The position numbers and the translations under genes were made by a program. Under the pieces are notes generated by a model. The model ran no database searches and had not been told where the DNA came from. It saw only the letters and a program-made list of their open reading frames with translations. From Pardosa pseudoannulata (taxonomy: Eukaryota > Arthropoda > Arachnida > Araneae > Lycosidae), in contig CM063506.1 of assembly GCA_032207245.1 (NCBI GenBank), positions 44,370,725-44,434,724 on the forward strand: 64,000 nucleotides of DNA, given 5' to 3'. Positions 10,681 to 24,200 of this stretch are shown one piece after another. How positions within the stretch are numbered: the stretch's first letter is position 1; every line of letters begins with the position of its first letter.

Positions 10681-13600
10681 ATTTTCATGTAAACGTATTT
10701 ATTTTAAAACGTAAATTAAAGAGTTGTTTTAACAAAACTAGCATTAACCTTTTATAAGGCCTTGGGAAATACGTTCCCAAAACATTAAAGAGTTTCAAGT
10801 GCTTTATATAAAAAAATAAACTAGAAAATAATTTCATAATGAATTATGTTTTAGTAAATAATTCTCAATACATTTAAAACATCAAAATTTTCAAGTATAC
10901 TTATTTATTTTATTTTAAAAGTAAAATTAGAGAGTTGTTTTTAACAAAACTAACGTTAACCTTTCTAAGGAATTGGGAAATACGTTCCCAACACATTAAA
11001 GAGTTTCAAGTATTTTAAAGCTGAAAAGCAATAAATGAAAAGAATTTCATAACGAATTATTTTTTCTCAATACATTGAAAAGATTAAAGTGTTCTAGTAT
11101 GCTTTTTATTTTGAAAGGCAAATTAGAAAGTTGTTTTTAACAAAAGTAAAATTGACCTCTTATAAGGCCCTGGGAAATACGATCTCAACACATTAGAAAG
11201 TTTCAATTTGAAGGAAAAAAAATCGAAAAGAAACGAATTTTATAAAGCTTTATTTTTTAATAAATAATTATCAATACATATGGCATACAAAAATTTTCAA
11301 TTACACTTATTTATTTTAAAAGGAAAAATTAGAGTGCTGTTTTTAACAAAACTAACATTAACCTTTTATAAGGCCTTGGGAAATACGTTCCCAAAACATT
11401 AAAGGGTCTCAAGTGCTTTATATAAAAAAATAAACTAGAAAAGAATTTCATAATGAATTATGTTTTAGTAAATAATACTCAATACATTTAAAAAAATTAA
11501 AATTTTCAAGTATATTTATTTATTTTAAAAGGCAAATTAGAAAGTTATTTTTAACAAAACTAACATTAACCATTTTTTAAGGAATTGGGAAATACGTCCC
11601 AACACATTAAAGAGTTTCAAGAATTTTAAAGCGTAAAAATAAATGGAAAAATTTCATAACGAATTATTTTTTCGTAAATACTTCTCAATACATTTTAAAA
11701 ATTAAAATTTTCAAGTATATTTATTTATTTTAAAAGGCAAATTAGAAATTTGTTTTTAACAAAACTAACATTAACCTCTTATAAGGCCTTGGGAAATACG
11801 ATCTCAACACATTAGAAAGTTTCAATTTGAAGGAAAAAAAATCGAAAAGAAACGAATTTTATAAAGCATTATTTTTTAATAAATAATTATCAATACATAT
11901 GACATACAAAAAATTTTGAAGTATACTTATTTATTTTAAAAGGAAAATTAGAGAGTTGTTTTTAACAAAACTAGCATTAACCTTTTATAAGACCTTGGGA
12001 AATACGTTCCCAAAATATTAAAGAGTTTCAAGTGTTTATATAAAAAAATAAACTAGAAAAGAATTTCATAATGAATTATGTTTTAGTAAATAATTCTCAA
12101 TACATTTAAAACATCAAAATTTTCAAGTATACTTATTTATTTTATTTTAAAAGTAAAATTAGAGAGTTGTTTTTAACAAAACTAACATTAACATTTTCTA
12201 AGGAATTGGGAAATACATCCCCAACACATTAAAGAGTTTCAAGCATTTTGAAGCTGAAAAATAAATGAATAAAATTTCATAATGAATTATTTTTGCGTAA
12301 ATACTTCTCAATCCATTTAAAAGATTAAAATTTTCAAGTATATTTATTTATTTTAAAAAGTAAATTAGAAAGTTGTTTTTAACAAAACTAACACTGACCT
12401 CTTATAAGGCCTTGGGAAATACGATCTCAACACATTAGAAAGTTTCAATTTGAAGAAAAAAAATCGAAAAGAAACGAATTTTATAAAGCATTATTTTTAA
12501 TAAATAATTATCAATACATATGACATACAAAAATTTTGAAGTATACTTATTTATTTTAAAAGGAAAATTAGAGAGTTCTTTTTAACAAAACTACCGTTAA
12601 CCTTTTATAAGGCCTTGGGAAATACGTTCCCAATACAGTAAAGGGTTTCAAGTCCTTTATATAAAAAAATAAACTAGAAAATAATTTCATAATGAATTAT
12701 GTTTTAGTAAATAATTCTCAATACATTTAAAAGATAAAAATTTTCAAGCATATTTATTTATTTAAAAAGTAAAATTAGAGAGTTGTTTTTAACAAAACTA
12801 ACATTAACATTTTCTAAGGAATAGGGAAATACGTTCCTAACATATTAAACAATTTCAGCATTTTAAAGCGGAAAAATAAATAAACAAATTTCATAACGAA
12901 TTATTTTTTAGTAAATACTTCTCAATAATTTAAAAAAATTAAAATTTTCAAGTATATTTATTTATTTTAAAAGGCAAATTAGAAAGTTATTTTTAACAAA
13001 ACTAATATTTACCTTTTATAAGGCCTTGGGAAATACGATCTCAACACATTAGAAAGTTTCAATTTGAAGGAAAAAAAATCGAAAAGAAACGAATTTTATA
13101 AAGCATTATTTTTAATAAATAATTATCAATACATATGAAATACAAAAATTTTCAAGTATATTTATTTATTTTAAAAGGCAAATAAGAAAGTTGTTTTTAA
13201 CAAAACTAGCATTAACCTTTTATAAGGCCTCGGGAAATACGTTCCTGAAACATTAAAGAGTTTTAAGTGCTTTATATAAAAAAATAAACTAGAAAATAAT
13301 TTCATAATGAATTATGTTTTAGTAAATAATTCTCAATACATTTAAAAGATAAAAATTTTCAAGCATATTTATTTATTTAAAAAGTAAAATTAGAGAGTTG
13401 TTTTTAACAAAACTAACATTAACATTTTCTAAGGAATTGGGAAATACGTCCCCAACATATTAAAGAGTTTCAAGCATTTTGAAGCTGAAAAATAAATGAA
13501 CAAAATTTCATAACGAATTATTTTTTTCGTAAATACTTCTGAATATATTTAAAAGATTAAAATTTTCAAGTATATTTATTTATTTTAAAAGGAAAATAAG

Positions 13601-14024
13601 AAAGTTGTTTTTAACAAAAGTAAAATTGACCTCTTATAAGGCCCTGGGAAATACGATCTCAACACATTAGAAAGTTTCAATTTGAAGGAAAAAAAATCGA
13701 AAAGAAACGAATTTTATAAAGCATTATTTTTAATAAATAATTATCAATACATATGAAATACAAAAATTTTCAATTATACTTATTTATTTTAAAAGGAAAA
13801 TTAGAGTGCTGTTTTTAACAAAACTAGCATTAACCTTTTATAAGCCCTTGAGAAATACGTTCCCAAAACATTAAAAAGTTTCAAGTGCTTTAAATAAAAA
13901 ATAGACAAGAAAAGAATTTCATAACGAATTATGCTTTAGTAAATAATTATTTATACATTTAAAAGATTAAAATTTTCAAGTATACTTATTTATTTTATAA
14001 GGAAAACTAGAGAGTTGTTTATAA
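10681..14024. repeat. Satellite A, ~205-bp monomers in trimeric higher-order units
   Basis: Head-to-tail monomers contain ACTTATTTATTTTAAAAGG, GAGAGTTGTTTTTAACAAA, ATAAGGCCTTGGGAAATACG and TTCTCAATACATTTAAAAG. One variant with GATCTCAACACATTAGAAAG recurs at about 11179, 11798, 12424, 13037 and 13650, every 613-626 bp, so three monomer types repeat in order. The other two types carry TAAGGCCTTGGGAAATACG and TAAGGAATTGGGAAATACG. Many monomers carry the dyad TTGGGAAATACGTTCCCAA. No coding potential. Confidence 0.95.
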
Positions 14025-14395
14025 CCACTTAAGCGGTTTCGCGTGCAGTGTACGTTCTACGCAAAAGTGGCGTCACTGGTTTGCCCGTACGACGTACTTG
14101 CATGGATATTATCACCTTTCCTTTTCTGGTTTTCTCCTATTTTTCATAATTGGAAAGAGACTATTTAGCATTAATATTTTTTGAAATGTATGAAAATATT
14201 AGACTTGAGAAAGCAAATATTTAGGAGTTTTGTGCTGTTCCAAAATTGAAAACTAAAAAGTGTTTAAAAGCATAAAATTGAAAAAAAAATATTCTTATTA
14301 TTCTTAGTCTATTAAGTATGGTACTTAATTATATGCAGTAAAAAATATGCCTTTTTGGAAGCATTTCTGGTTTAAAAAAATGACCGCTAAAAGGG
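14025..14395. mobile_element. TTAA-target MITE inside satellite A (371 bp)
   Basis: It interrupts a monomer at GTTGTTT|TAACAAAAC. The right side has TTAA (14396-14399); the left is ATAA (14021-14024), a one-base decay. The termini are CCACTTAAGCGGT and, reversed, CCCTTTTAGCGGTCA, imperfect inverted repeats with the CCCTT opening known from piggyBac ends. There is no reading frame of note. Confidence 0.75.
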
Positions 14396-17300
14396 TTAAC
14401 AAAACTAACATTAACCTTTTCAAAGGCTTTTTGAAATACGTTCCCAAAACATTAAAGAGTTTCAAGAATTTTAATTGGAAAAATAAAGAAAAAATCATAA
14501 CGAAATATTTTTAGTGTATACTTCTCAATACATTTAATCAACCTCAATACATTAGTTTTAATCTTTTAGGTTAAAATAGTCAAGTATACTTATTTATTTT
14601 AAAAGGCAAATTAGAGAGTTGTTTTAAACAAGCATTAACCTTTTATAAAGCCTTTGGAAATTGTTACCAACACATTAAAGAGTTTCAAGAATTTTAAAGC
14701 ATAAACAAGAAAAATAAACAAAAATATTTTATAAGAATTAGTTTTTAGTAAATACTTCTCAATACATTGCAATGATTAAAATTTTCAAGTATACTTATTT
14801 ATTTTAAAAGGCAAATAAAAGAGTTGGTTTTAACAAAACTAACATTAAAATTTTATAAGGCCTTGGGAAATACGTTTTCAACACATTAAAAAGAGTTTCA
14901 AGAATTTTAAAGCGGAAGAATAAATGAAAAGTATTTTATAACAAATTATTGTTTAGCAAATAATTCTCAATACATTTTAAAGATTAATTTAAAATTCCCA
15001 AATGAACTTATTTATTTTAGAATGTAAATTAGACAATTGTTTCTAAAAAACTAACATTAATCTTTTATAAGGCTTTCTGAAACGAGTTACCACTACTTTA
15101 AAAAGTTTCAAGCTCTTTAAAGTGAAAAAGATAGAAAAGAAAACAACTTCATGACGAAGTATTATTTAGTATATACTCTTTAATACATTTAAAAGATTCA
15201 AATTTTCTACTATACTTATTTATTTTAAAAGGCAAATTAGAGAGTTGTTTTTAACAAAATTAACATTAACCTTTTAAAAGGCTTTGGGAAATACGTTCCC
15301 AAAACATTAAAGGGTTTTAAGCATTTTAAAGCGAAAAAATAAATGAAAAGCATTTTATGACGAATTATGTTTTAGTAAATACTGCTCAATACATTTAAAA
15401 GATAAAATTAAAATTTCCATGAGAACTTTTTTTTTGAAATGTAAATTAGACAGTTGTTTTTGAAAAACTAACATTAACTTTTTATAAGGCCTTCTGAAAC
15501 GTGTTCCCACAACATTAAAATGTTTCAAGCTCTTTAAAGTGAAAAAGATATAAAAGAAAAGAATTTCATAATGAATTATTTTTTAGTATATACTTCTCAA
15601 TACATTTGAAAGATTAAAATTTTCTAGTATACTTATTTATTTTAAAAGGCAAATAAAAGAGTTGTTTTAACAAAACTAGCATTAACCTTTTATAAGGCCT
15701 TGGGAAATACGTTCCCAAAACATTAAAGAGTTCCAAGCCCTTTAAAACGAAAAAATAGAAAAGAAAAGAATTTCATAAAGAATAACATTTTAGTAAATAT
15801 TTCTCTATACATATAAAGGATTAAATTAAAATTTTCAAGTATATTTATTTTTTTAGTGGCAAAATAGAGAACTGTTTTCACGAAATTAACAGAAAACATT
15901 TTATAAGGCCCTGGGATATACATTCCTAACACATAAACCAATTTAAGCATTTTAAAGTGGAAAAATAAATAAAAAGAAATTTATAATGGATTATATTTTA
16001 GTAAATACTTCTCACTACTTGTAAAAGATTAAGATTTTCAAGTATATTTATTTATTTTAAATTGCAAATTAGAAAGTTGTCTTTAACAAAACTAACATTG
16101 ACCTTTTATAAGGCCTTGGAAAATACGTTCCAAACACATTAAAGATTTTCAATTTTTTTAGAGCAAAAAAACAGAAAAGAAAATAAATTCATAAAAAATT
16201 ATTTTTACTAAATAATTTTCAATACATTTAAAACATTAAAATTTTCTAGTATACTTATTTGTTTTGAAAGGAAAATTAAAGAGTTGATTTTAACAAAACT
16301 AACATTTACCTTTTATAAGGCTTCTTTGGAAGATACGTTCCCATGATATTAAGGAGTTTCAAGTATTTTAGAGGGGAAAAATAAATGAAAAAGATTTTCT
16401 TAACTAATTATTTTTTAATAAATAGTTAGTTCTCGATACATTTCAAAGATTAAAATTTTCAAGTATTCTGATTTAAAGAAAAATTAGAAAGTTTTTTTAA
16501 CAAAACTAACATTAACTTTTATAAGGCCTTTGGAAATACGTTCCCAACGCATTAAAGAATTCGAAGCATTTTAAAGTGGAAAAATTAAAGAAAAAATTTA
16601 ATAAATTATTTTTCGTAAATATTTCTCAATACATTTAAAAGATTAATTTAAATTAACGTATTTATTTTAGAATGTAAATTAGACAGTTATTTCTGATAAA
16701 CTAACATTAACCTTTTATAAGGCCTTCTGAAACGAGTTCCCACCTTATAAAAAGTTTCAAGCACTTTAAAGTGAAAAAGATAGAAAAGAAAAGAGTTTCA
16801 TAATGAAGTATTTTTTAGCATATACTTCTCAATATATTTAAAATATTAAAATTTTCTAGTATACTTATTTATTTTAAAAGTTAAATTAGAAAGTTGTCTT
16901 TAACAAAACTAACATTAACCTTTTATAAGTACTAGGGAAATACGTTCCCAAAACATTAAAGAGTTCCAAGCTCTTTAAAGCGAAAAAAAAAAGAATTTCA
17001 TAACGAATAACATTTTAGTAAATATTTTTCTATACATATAAAAGATTAAATTAAAATTTTCAAGTATATTTATTTATTTGAAATGGCAAAATAGAGAACT
17101 TTTTTTTCACGAAATTAACAGAAAATATTTTATAAGAACTTGGGATATACATTCCTAACACATTAACCAATTTAAGCATTTTAAAAGCGGGAAAATAAAT
17201 AAAAAGAATTTCACAATGTATTATTTTTTAGTAAATATTTCTCAATACATTTAAAAGATTAAAATTTTCAAGTATATTTATTTATTTCAAAAAGAAAATT

Positions 17301-18988
17301 AGAAAGTTGTTTTTAACAAAACTAACACTGACCTTTTATAAGGCCTTGGGAAATACGTTCCCAAAACATTAAAGAGTTCCAAGCCTTTTAAAGCGAAAAA
17401 ATAGAAAAGAAAAGAATTTCATAACGAATAACATTTTAATAAATATTTCTCTTTACGTTTAAAATATTAAATTAAAATTTTCAACTGTATTTATTTATTT
17501 AAAATTCAAAATAGAGCAATTTTGTTTTCACGAAATTAACAGAAAACATTGTATAAGGCCTTGGAAATACATTCCTAACACATTAACCGATTTAAGCATT
17601 TTAAAGCGGAAAAATAAATAAAAAGAATTTCATAATGGATTATTTTTTAGTATATATTTCTCAATACATTTAAAAGTATAAATTTCCAAGTGAACTTATT
17701 TATATTAGAATATAAATTAGAGAGTTGTTTTTAAAAATAGCTAACATTAACCTTTTGTTAGGCCTTAGAAAATACGTTCCCAACACATTAAAGAGTTTCA
17801 AGCATTTTAAAGTTAAAAAATAAAATGAAACAAATTTCATAACGAATTATTTTTATGAAATACTTCTCAATACATTTAAAAGATTAAATTTATATTTCCA
17901 AGTGAACTTAATATTTTAGAATGTGAATTACGCAGTTGTATTTGAAAACTAACATTAACCTTTTGAAAGGTCTTCTGAAACGAGTTCCCACCACATTAAA
18001 CAGTTTCAAGTGCTTTAAAGCGAAAAAGATAGAATAGAAAAGAATTTCGTAATAAATAAATTTTTAGTATATACTTTCTCAATACATTAAAAAGATTAAA
18101 ATTTTCTAGTATACTTATTTATTTTAAAAGGCAAATTAAGGATTTTTTTTAACAAAACTAACATTAACTTTTTATAATGCCTTGGGAAATACGTTCCCAG
18201 CACATAAAAGTGTTTCAAGCAATTTAAAGTGGAAAAATAATAGAAAACAATTTTATAACGAATTATTTTTAGTAAACAGTTTTCAATACCTCTAAAAAAT
18301 TAAAATATTCTAGTATACTTATTTATTTTAAAAGTTAAATTAGAAAGTTGTCTTTAACAAAACTAACATTAATCTTTTTTAAGGCCTTGGGAAATTCGTT
18401 TCCAATACAGTAAAGAGTTTCAAGCATTTTAAAGTGGAAAAAAAATTAAAAGAATTTCACAATGAATTATTTTTATTAAATATTTCTCAATACTTCTAAA
18501 AGATTAAATTAAAATTTTCAAGTGAACCTATTTATTTTAGAATGTAAATTAGACAAGTCTTTCTGAAAAACTAACATTAACCTTTTATAAGGTCTTCTGA
18601 AACGAGTTCTCACCACATAAAATGTTTCAAGCACTTTAAAGTGAAAAAGATAGAAAAGAAAAGAATTTCATAACGAATTATTTTTTAGGATATATTTCCC
18701 AATACATTTAAAAGATTAAAATTTTCCATTATACTTATTTGTTATAAAAAGTAAATTAGAAAGTTGTTTTTAACAAAACTAACACTGACCTTTTTTAAGG
18801 CCTTGGAAAATACGTTCCCAACACATTAAAGAGTTTCAAGAATTTTAAGGTAGAAAAAAATATATTATTAAAAATATTTCGTAACTAATTATTTTTTAGT
18901 AAATACTTCTCAATACACTGAAAAGATTAAAATTTTTTAGTATGCAGATTTATTTGTTATAAAAAGTAAATTAGAAAGTTGTTTTTAA
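14396..18988. repeat. Satellite A, central block
   Basis: Continuation of the ~205-bp array with more divergent monomers. The trimeric order is lost. A variant with CTTCTGAAACGAGTTCCCACC and GAAAAAGATAGAAAAG appears repeatedly (15070, 15490, 16710, 17960, 18590). Open frames here (for example 15723-15950 minus) are chance readings through monomers. Confidence 0.93.
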
Positions 18989-19505
18989 CACATTGTATGC
19001 AGGACACGTATTATTACGTTTTCTGACGATTGAACTTGATTACTCACGTACTAGTATGGGTTAGCGTAACAACAAGTTTTGTTTGTGGGTACAAATATAA
19101 CGGAATATACAGGAAAACGAAGCCGAATGTTCTTGTCTACTATATAGATTCTGGAAAAATTTAGCCAAATATAAACTAGTTTTTACATCAGTCGATGCGG
19201 AATCACAGAACGGGAAGGTTGATAAAAAAATCAATTATATTTAAAATTAACTTTTTATTTATTCTTGCTAAAATGATATTATATATATATGTATATTTAC
19301 AATTGTATTTATATAATATATATTATATATATATTTGTTTGTCTATTTATATATTTGTTTATATATTTCATTATAAAATACGAAGAGTTGGTTAAAAAAT
19401 AAAATAATTTTCGATCTATTGAGATTTAACTGAATAACTAAATTTACGAGCAAAACGTCCGCTTCCGGTACAATACCGCTGCGAAATGTACCAGCACACA
19501 ATGAG
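18989..19505 (+). mobile_element. TTAA-target piggyBac-like MITE inside satellite A (517 bp)
   Basis: Perfect TTAA on both sides (18985-18988, 19506-19509). The termini CACATTGTATGCAGGACAC and, reversed, CTCATTGTGTGCTGGTACA match at about 15 of 19 positions. The right-hand 130 bp (TTTTCGATCTATTGAGATTTA, ACTGAATAACTAAA, then a short GC-rich stretch) resembles the right side of the MITE at 5560-6174, so the two families are related. It contains an AT-rich microsatellite-like core (19280-19370). No transposase. Confidence 0.82.
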
Positions 19506-21945
19506 TTAACAAAACTAATATTGACATTTTATAAGGCCTTGGGATACACGTTCCCAGCACATAAAAGAGTTTCAAGCATTTTAAAACGGAAAAATAAATT
19601 AAAAGAATTTCATAACAAATTATTTTTTCGTAAATAAATCTCAATGCATTTAAAAGATTAAATTAAAATTTATAAGTGAAATTATTTATTTTAGAATGTA
19701 AATTTCGCAGTTGTTTTAAAAAACTAACATTATCCTTTATAAGGCTTTCTGAAACGAGTTTCCACCACATTAAAAAGTTTTCAGCACTTTAAAGGTGAAA
19801 AAGAAATGAAAAAAAAATATTTATAACGAATTATTTTTTAGTAAACACTTCTCAATACATTTAAATGATTAAAATTTTCAAGTATACTTATTTATTTTTA
19901 AAATGAAAATTAGAGAATTGTTTTTTACAAAACTAACATTAACCTTCTATAGGGCCTTGGGAAACATGTTCAAAACACATTAAATAGTTTCAAGAATTTT
20001 AAAGCTGAAAAATAAAAGAAAAAAAATTAATAAAAACTTATTTTTAATAAATACTTCTCAATACATTTAAAAGATTAAATTAAAATTTCCAAATGAACTT
20101 CTGTATTTTAGAATGTAAATTACACAGTTGTGTTTGAAAAACTAACATTAACCTTTTAAAAGGTCTTCTGAAACGAGTTCCCACCACATTAAACAGTTTC
20201 AAGAGCTTTAAAATGAAAAAGATAGAAAAGAAAAGAATTTCGTAATAAATTAATTTTTAGTATATACTTTCTCAATACATTGAAACGATTAAAATTTTCT
20301 AGTATACTTATTTATTTTAAAAGGGAAATTAAGAAGTGTTTTTAAGAAGACTAAAATTAACCTTTTATAATGCCTTGGGAAATACGTTCCCAGCACATAA
20401 AAGTGTTTCAAGCAATTTAAAGTGGAAAAATAATAGAAAACAATTTTATAACGAATTATTTTTTAGTAAACAGTTTTCAATACCTTTAAAAATATAAAAT
20501 TTTCTAGTATACTTATTTATTTTAAAAGGGAAATTAGAAAGTTGTTTTTTAACACATCTAACATTAACCTTTTTTAAGGCCTTGGGAAATACGTTTCCAA
20601 TACAGTAAAGAGTTTCAAGCATTTTAAAGTGGAAAAATAAATGAAAAGAATTTTACAATGAATTATTTTTATTAAATATTTCTCAATACATCTAAAAGAT
20701 TAAATTAACATTTCCAAGTGAACGTATTTATTTTAGAATGTAAATTAGACAGTTATTTCTGATAAACTAACATTAACCTTTTATAAGGCCTTCTGAAACG
20801 AGTTCCCACCACATAACAAGTTTCAAGCACTTTAAAGTGAAAAAGATAGAAAAGAAAAGAATTTCATTACGAAGTATTTTTTAGTATATACTTCTCAATA
20901 CATTGAAAATATTAAAATTTTCTAGTGTACTTATTTATTTTAAAAGTCAAATTAGAGAGTTTTTTTAACAAAACTAACATTAACCTTTTATATGGTTATG
21001 GGAAATACGTTCCCAACACATTAAAGACTTCCAAGAATCCTAAAATAAAAAATAATAACAAATTATTTTTAATTAATACTTCTCAATATATTTAAAAGAT
21101 TAAATTAAAATTTCAATGTGAACTTATTTATTTTAGAATGTAAATTACGCAGTTGGGTTTGAAAAACTAACATTAAACTTTTAAAAGGTCTTCTGAAACG
21201 AGTTCCCACTACATTAAAAAAGTTTAAGAGCTTTAAAGCTGAAAAAGAAATGAAAAAAAAATCATAACGAATTATTTTTTAGTAAACACTTCTCAATACA
21301 TTTAAATGATTAAAATTTTCAAGTATACTTATTTATTTTAAAAAAAATTAGAGAATTGTTTTGAACATAACTAACATTAACCTTTTATAGGGCCTTGGAA
21401 AACATGATCAAAACACATTAAAGAGTTTCAAGAATTTTAGAGCGGAAAAATAAAAGAAAAAAATAATAAATTATTTTTAGTAAATACTTCTCAATACATT
21501 TAAAATATTAAATTAAAATTTCCATATGAACTTATTTATTTTAGAATGTAAATTACGCAGCTGTGTTTGAAAAACTAACATTAACCTTTTAAAAGGTCTT
21601 CTGAAACGAGTTTCCACCACATTAAAAAGTTTCAAGTGCTTTAAATCGAAAAAGACTAAAGAAAACAATTTCATAACAAATTATTTTGTAGTAAATACTT
21701 TTCAATGCATTTAAAAAACTAAATTTAAATTATTACGTGAATTTATTTTTTTGAGATTATAAATTAGAGCGTTGGTTTAACAGAACGATTATTACCCTTT
21801 TATATAGGTCCTGGGAAATATGTCATCATCACATTAAGGAATTTCAAATATTTTAAATGATCAAAAAGACCGAAAAGAATTTTTATAACTAACTATTTTT
21901 GTCTTATTAATACTCAACATATTTAAAAAAAATCTTACATAAAAA
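19506..21945. repeat. Satellite A, distal block
   Basis: The array resumes in phase after the MITE. Monomers become increasingly diverged towards 21900, where the repeat fades out, as is common at satellite edges. Confidence 0.92.
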
Positions 21946-22616
21946 ATTCCCTGTAGAACATGAGCTGTAAACCGAATTTTAGGGCATATTATTATGTGTG
22001 TCAGTTAGGGGTTGTTTAACTTTATGTGCTATTCTTTCTCGGAACTAATTTTCACCGCTAATTTCACCACCTTTTTATGAGATTAAAATAAATCTAATGA
22101 ATACATATATATTGCTTCAAACTATCCATAAGCACAGACTGCCCAAAACCCTATCCGATCAACAAATATTTTTTTAAAATTCAATAAAAATATAGATTTT
22201 TTCTCTCTTTACCCTGTATTAGAGAACTGTTAGTTTTACCAAATTTTCCTATAATTATGTGTTTACAATTGTACTAATAAAATATAGGTTTATTTTTAAA
22301 CAGTGTGTAAAAACCTTTCAAGATATACTACTTACTAACATAAAAATATAATTATTTAATTAATTTTGATTGTCTTTGAAACAACGACATTCAGAGTTAA
22401 ATAATTACATTTTTTTATTTTTGTGATTATTACAGTGATTTAAATTTAAATGAAAAGTAATGATTGATAGCGTTTAGAATCTGAGCCATAACATTCTCTG
22501 CAAATTGTTTAAACATATTCTATATCTTTAAACAAAATTTACATATTTTCATTCTATTTATAAAGAGAATTTATTAACTAAACTATTATTAAAATTTATA
22601 TACAGAACAACAATCA
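21946..22616. other. AT-rich spacer, nothing recognised
   Basis: No gene seen. A ~21-bp string (AGAGTTAAATAATTACATTT) at about 22394 recurs at about 22784 on the other side of the SINE. Confidence 0.4.
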
Positions 22617-22783
22617 GGTTTGGCTGGGAGCGCTACGGTCTACTGATTTGCTCACGGGGGCTAATGAGACAGGGACCTAATATTTAAAGCCAATTCGGAA
22701 CGGTTACGAACAACTATGCCATTGCGGGATTCGAACCAGCGAATTCCGGTACCGAAGAGCAGTGCTCTACCATTCTAATCAAA
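22617..22783 (-). mobile_element. tRNA-derived SINE (family A), inverted
   Basis: The reverse complement matches the family: tail GGAGCGCTACGGTCTAC at 22629 region, body GGCTAATGAGAC..GGGACCTA, the inverse of GCCGTTCGGAATTGGCTTT, and a clear B box (GGATTCGAACCAGCGAATTC). Box A is damaged. Confidence 0.85.
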
Positions 22784-23182
22784 GAGTTAAATAATTACAT
22801 TTTTTATGTTGGTGAGAAAACAATTATAACTAGTATTTTTTAAATACCATAAAATGTTTTCTACTATATCTAAGAATATACCTAGGTGTTATTAGTATGA
22901 TGCAATTGTGAAAACACTATTAAAGTAAATTTGAAAAATAAACAACTTAACAAAATAGGGTAGAGCGAGAAAAAACTTTAAAAATCTTACAAAACTTTAA
23001 AAATTTCTTGAAGTTAAAAGATATATTTTGTTCAATAACGAATAAAGACCACTGAAATCCCATTTATTGTGTTGTTGTTTATTTTATAGACCTCACATTT
23101 TGCATTATTTTAACCTAATATTGACATTTATTTGTTAATTAGAACATGATATTCTTTACGAATAGCAAATGGTCCAGAAAAA
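22784..23182. other. AT-rich spacer, nothing recognised
   Basis: No supported feature between two inverted SINE copies, apart from the repeated ~21-bp string at its start. Confidence 0.35.
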
Positions 23183-23335
23183 CTGTTTAGGTTTGCAACA
23201 CGAGGTCTAATGAGACAGGGGACTTACTGCTTAAACCAGATTCCGAACGGCTATTAACATCCGTGACACAAAGATATTTGACTCCACGAACTCCAGTACA
23301 GTAGATCAGCTGCCTAACCCTTAGACCATCGATCG
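23183..23335 (-). mobile_element. tRNA-derived SINE (family A), inverted, degenerate
   Basis: The inverse of the family body (GCAACACGAGG..CTAATGAGAC, CCGAACGGCT) and a decayed head (GACTCCACGAACTCCAGTAC, CCTAACCCTTAGACCATCG). The 3' tail beyond GGTTTGC is missing or eroded. Confidence 0.78.
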
Positions 23336-23388
23336 AAAAAAACTCTTTTGTGAAATTTTTATTCATTGTTACACCCCCTCACCTCCCC

Positions 23389-23441
<53 letters not shown>

Positions 23442-23529
23442 CATATATAACTATATATATATGAATATGTATATATACATATATATGTATAAATATATAC
23501 ATACATACATACATACATATATATATATA
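23389..23529. repeat. AT dinucleotide microsatellite with CATA steps
   Basis: An uninterrupted (AT)n run of about 50 bp, followed by mixed ATAT/CATA repeats. It directly precedes the pentanucleotide array, so one low-complexity block grades into the next. Confidence 0.95.
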
Positions 23530-24200
23530 CCATACCATACCATACTATACTATAGTATAATATTCTATACTATAAAATATCATACTATACTATACTATAC
23601 TATACTATACTATACTATACTTTACGATAGTATGCTGTACTATTTTATACTATACCATACCATACCAAACCATACTATACTATACTATACTATGCTATAC
23701 TATACTTTACCATACCATACCATACTATACAATACTATACTATACTATACTATACTATACTATACTACACCATACTATACTATACTATACAATACTATAA
23801 TATACCATACCATACCATACTCTACTCTACTATACTATACCATAATATAACATACCATACCATACTATACTATACTATTCTATACTATGCTATAAAATAC
23901 CATACCATACTATACTATACTATACTTTACGATACTATGCTGTACTATAATATACTATACTCTACCAAACCATACAATACTGTACTATACTACACTATAC
24001 TATACTATACTATACTATATTACACCATACCATACTATACCATACTATACTACACTATACTATACCATACCATACTATACTATATTATACAGTATTATAA
24101 TATACCATACCATACCATATCATATCTTACTATATAATACTATACCATACTATGCTATACTATACTATAATATACTATAAGATATTATACTTTACTATTA
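23530..24200. repeat. Pentanucleotide array (TATAC)n with ATACC variants
   Basis: About 670 bp built on a 5-bp unit (TATAC, CATAC, AATAC, TCTAC). Because 5 and 3 are coprime and no stops occur, it translates as long tyrosine/threonine/isoleucine/leucine frames, which are artefacts. Its right flank (ATTACTTTAATTTAATAGAA) is repeated beside the second array. Confidence 0.95.

Noticed and set aside
10681..21945. Possible CRISPR-like or regularly spaced array
   Set aside because: There are no short repeats with unique spacers; whole ~205-bp monomers are repeated, and the context is eukaryotic.
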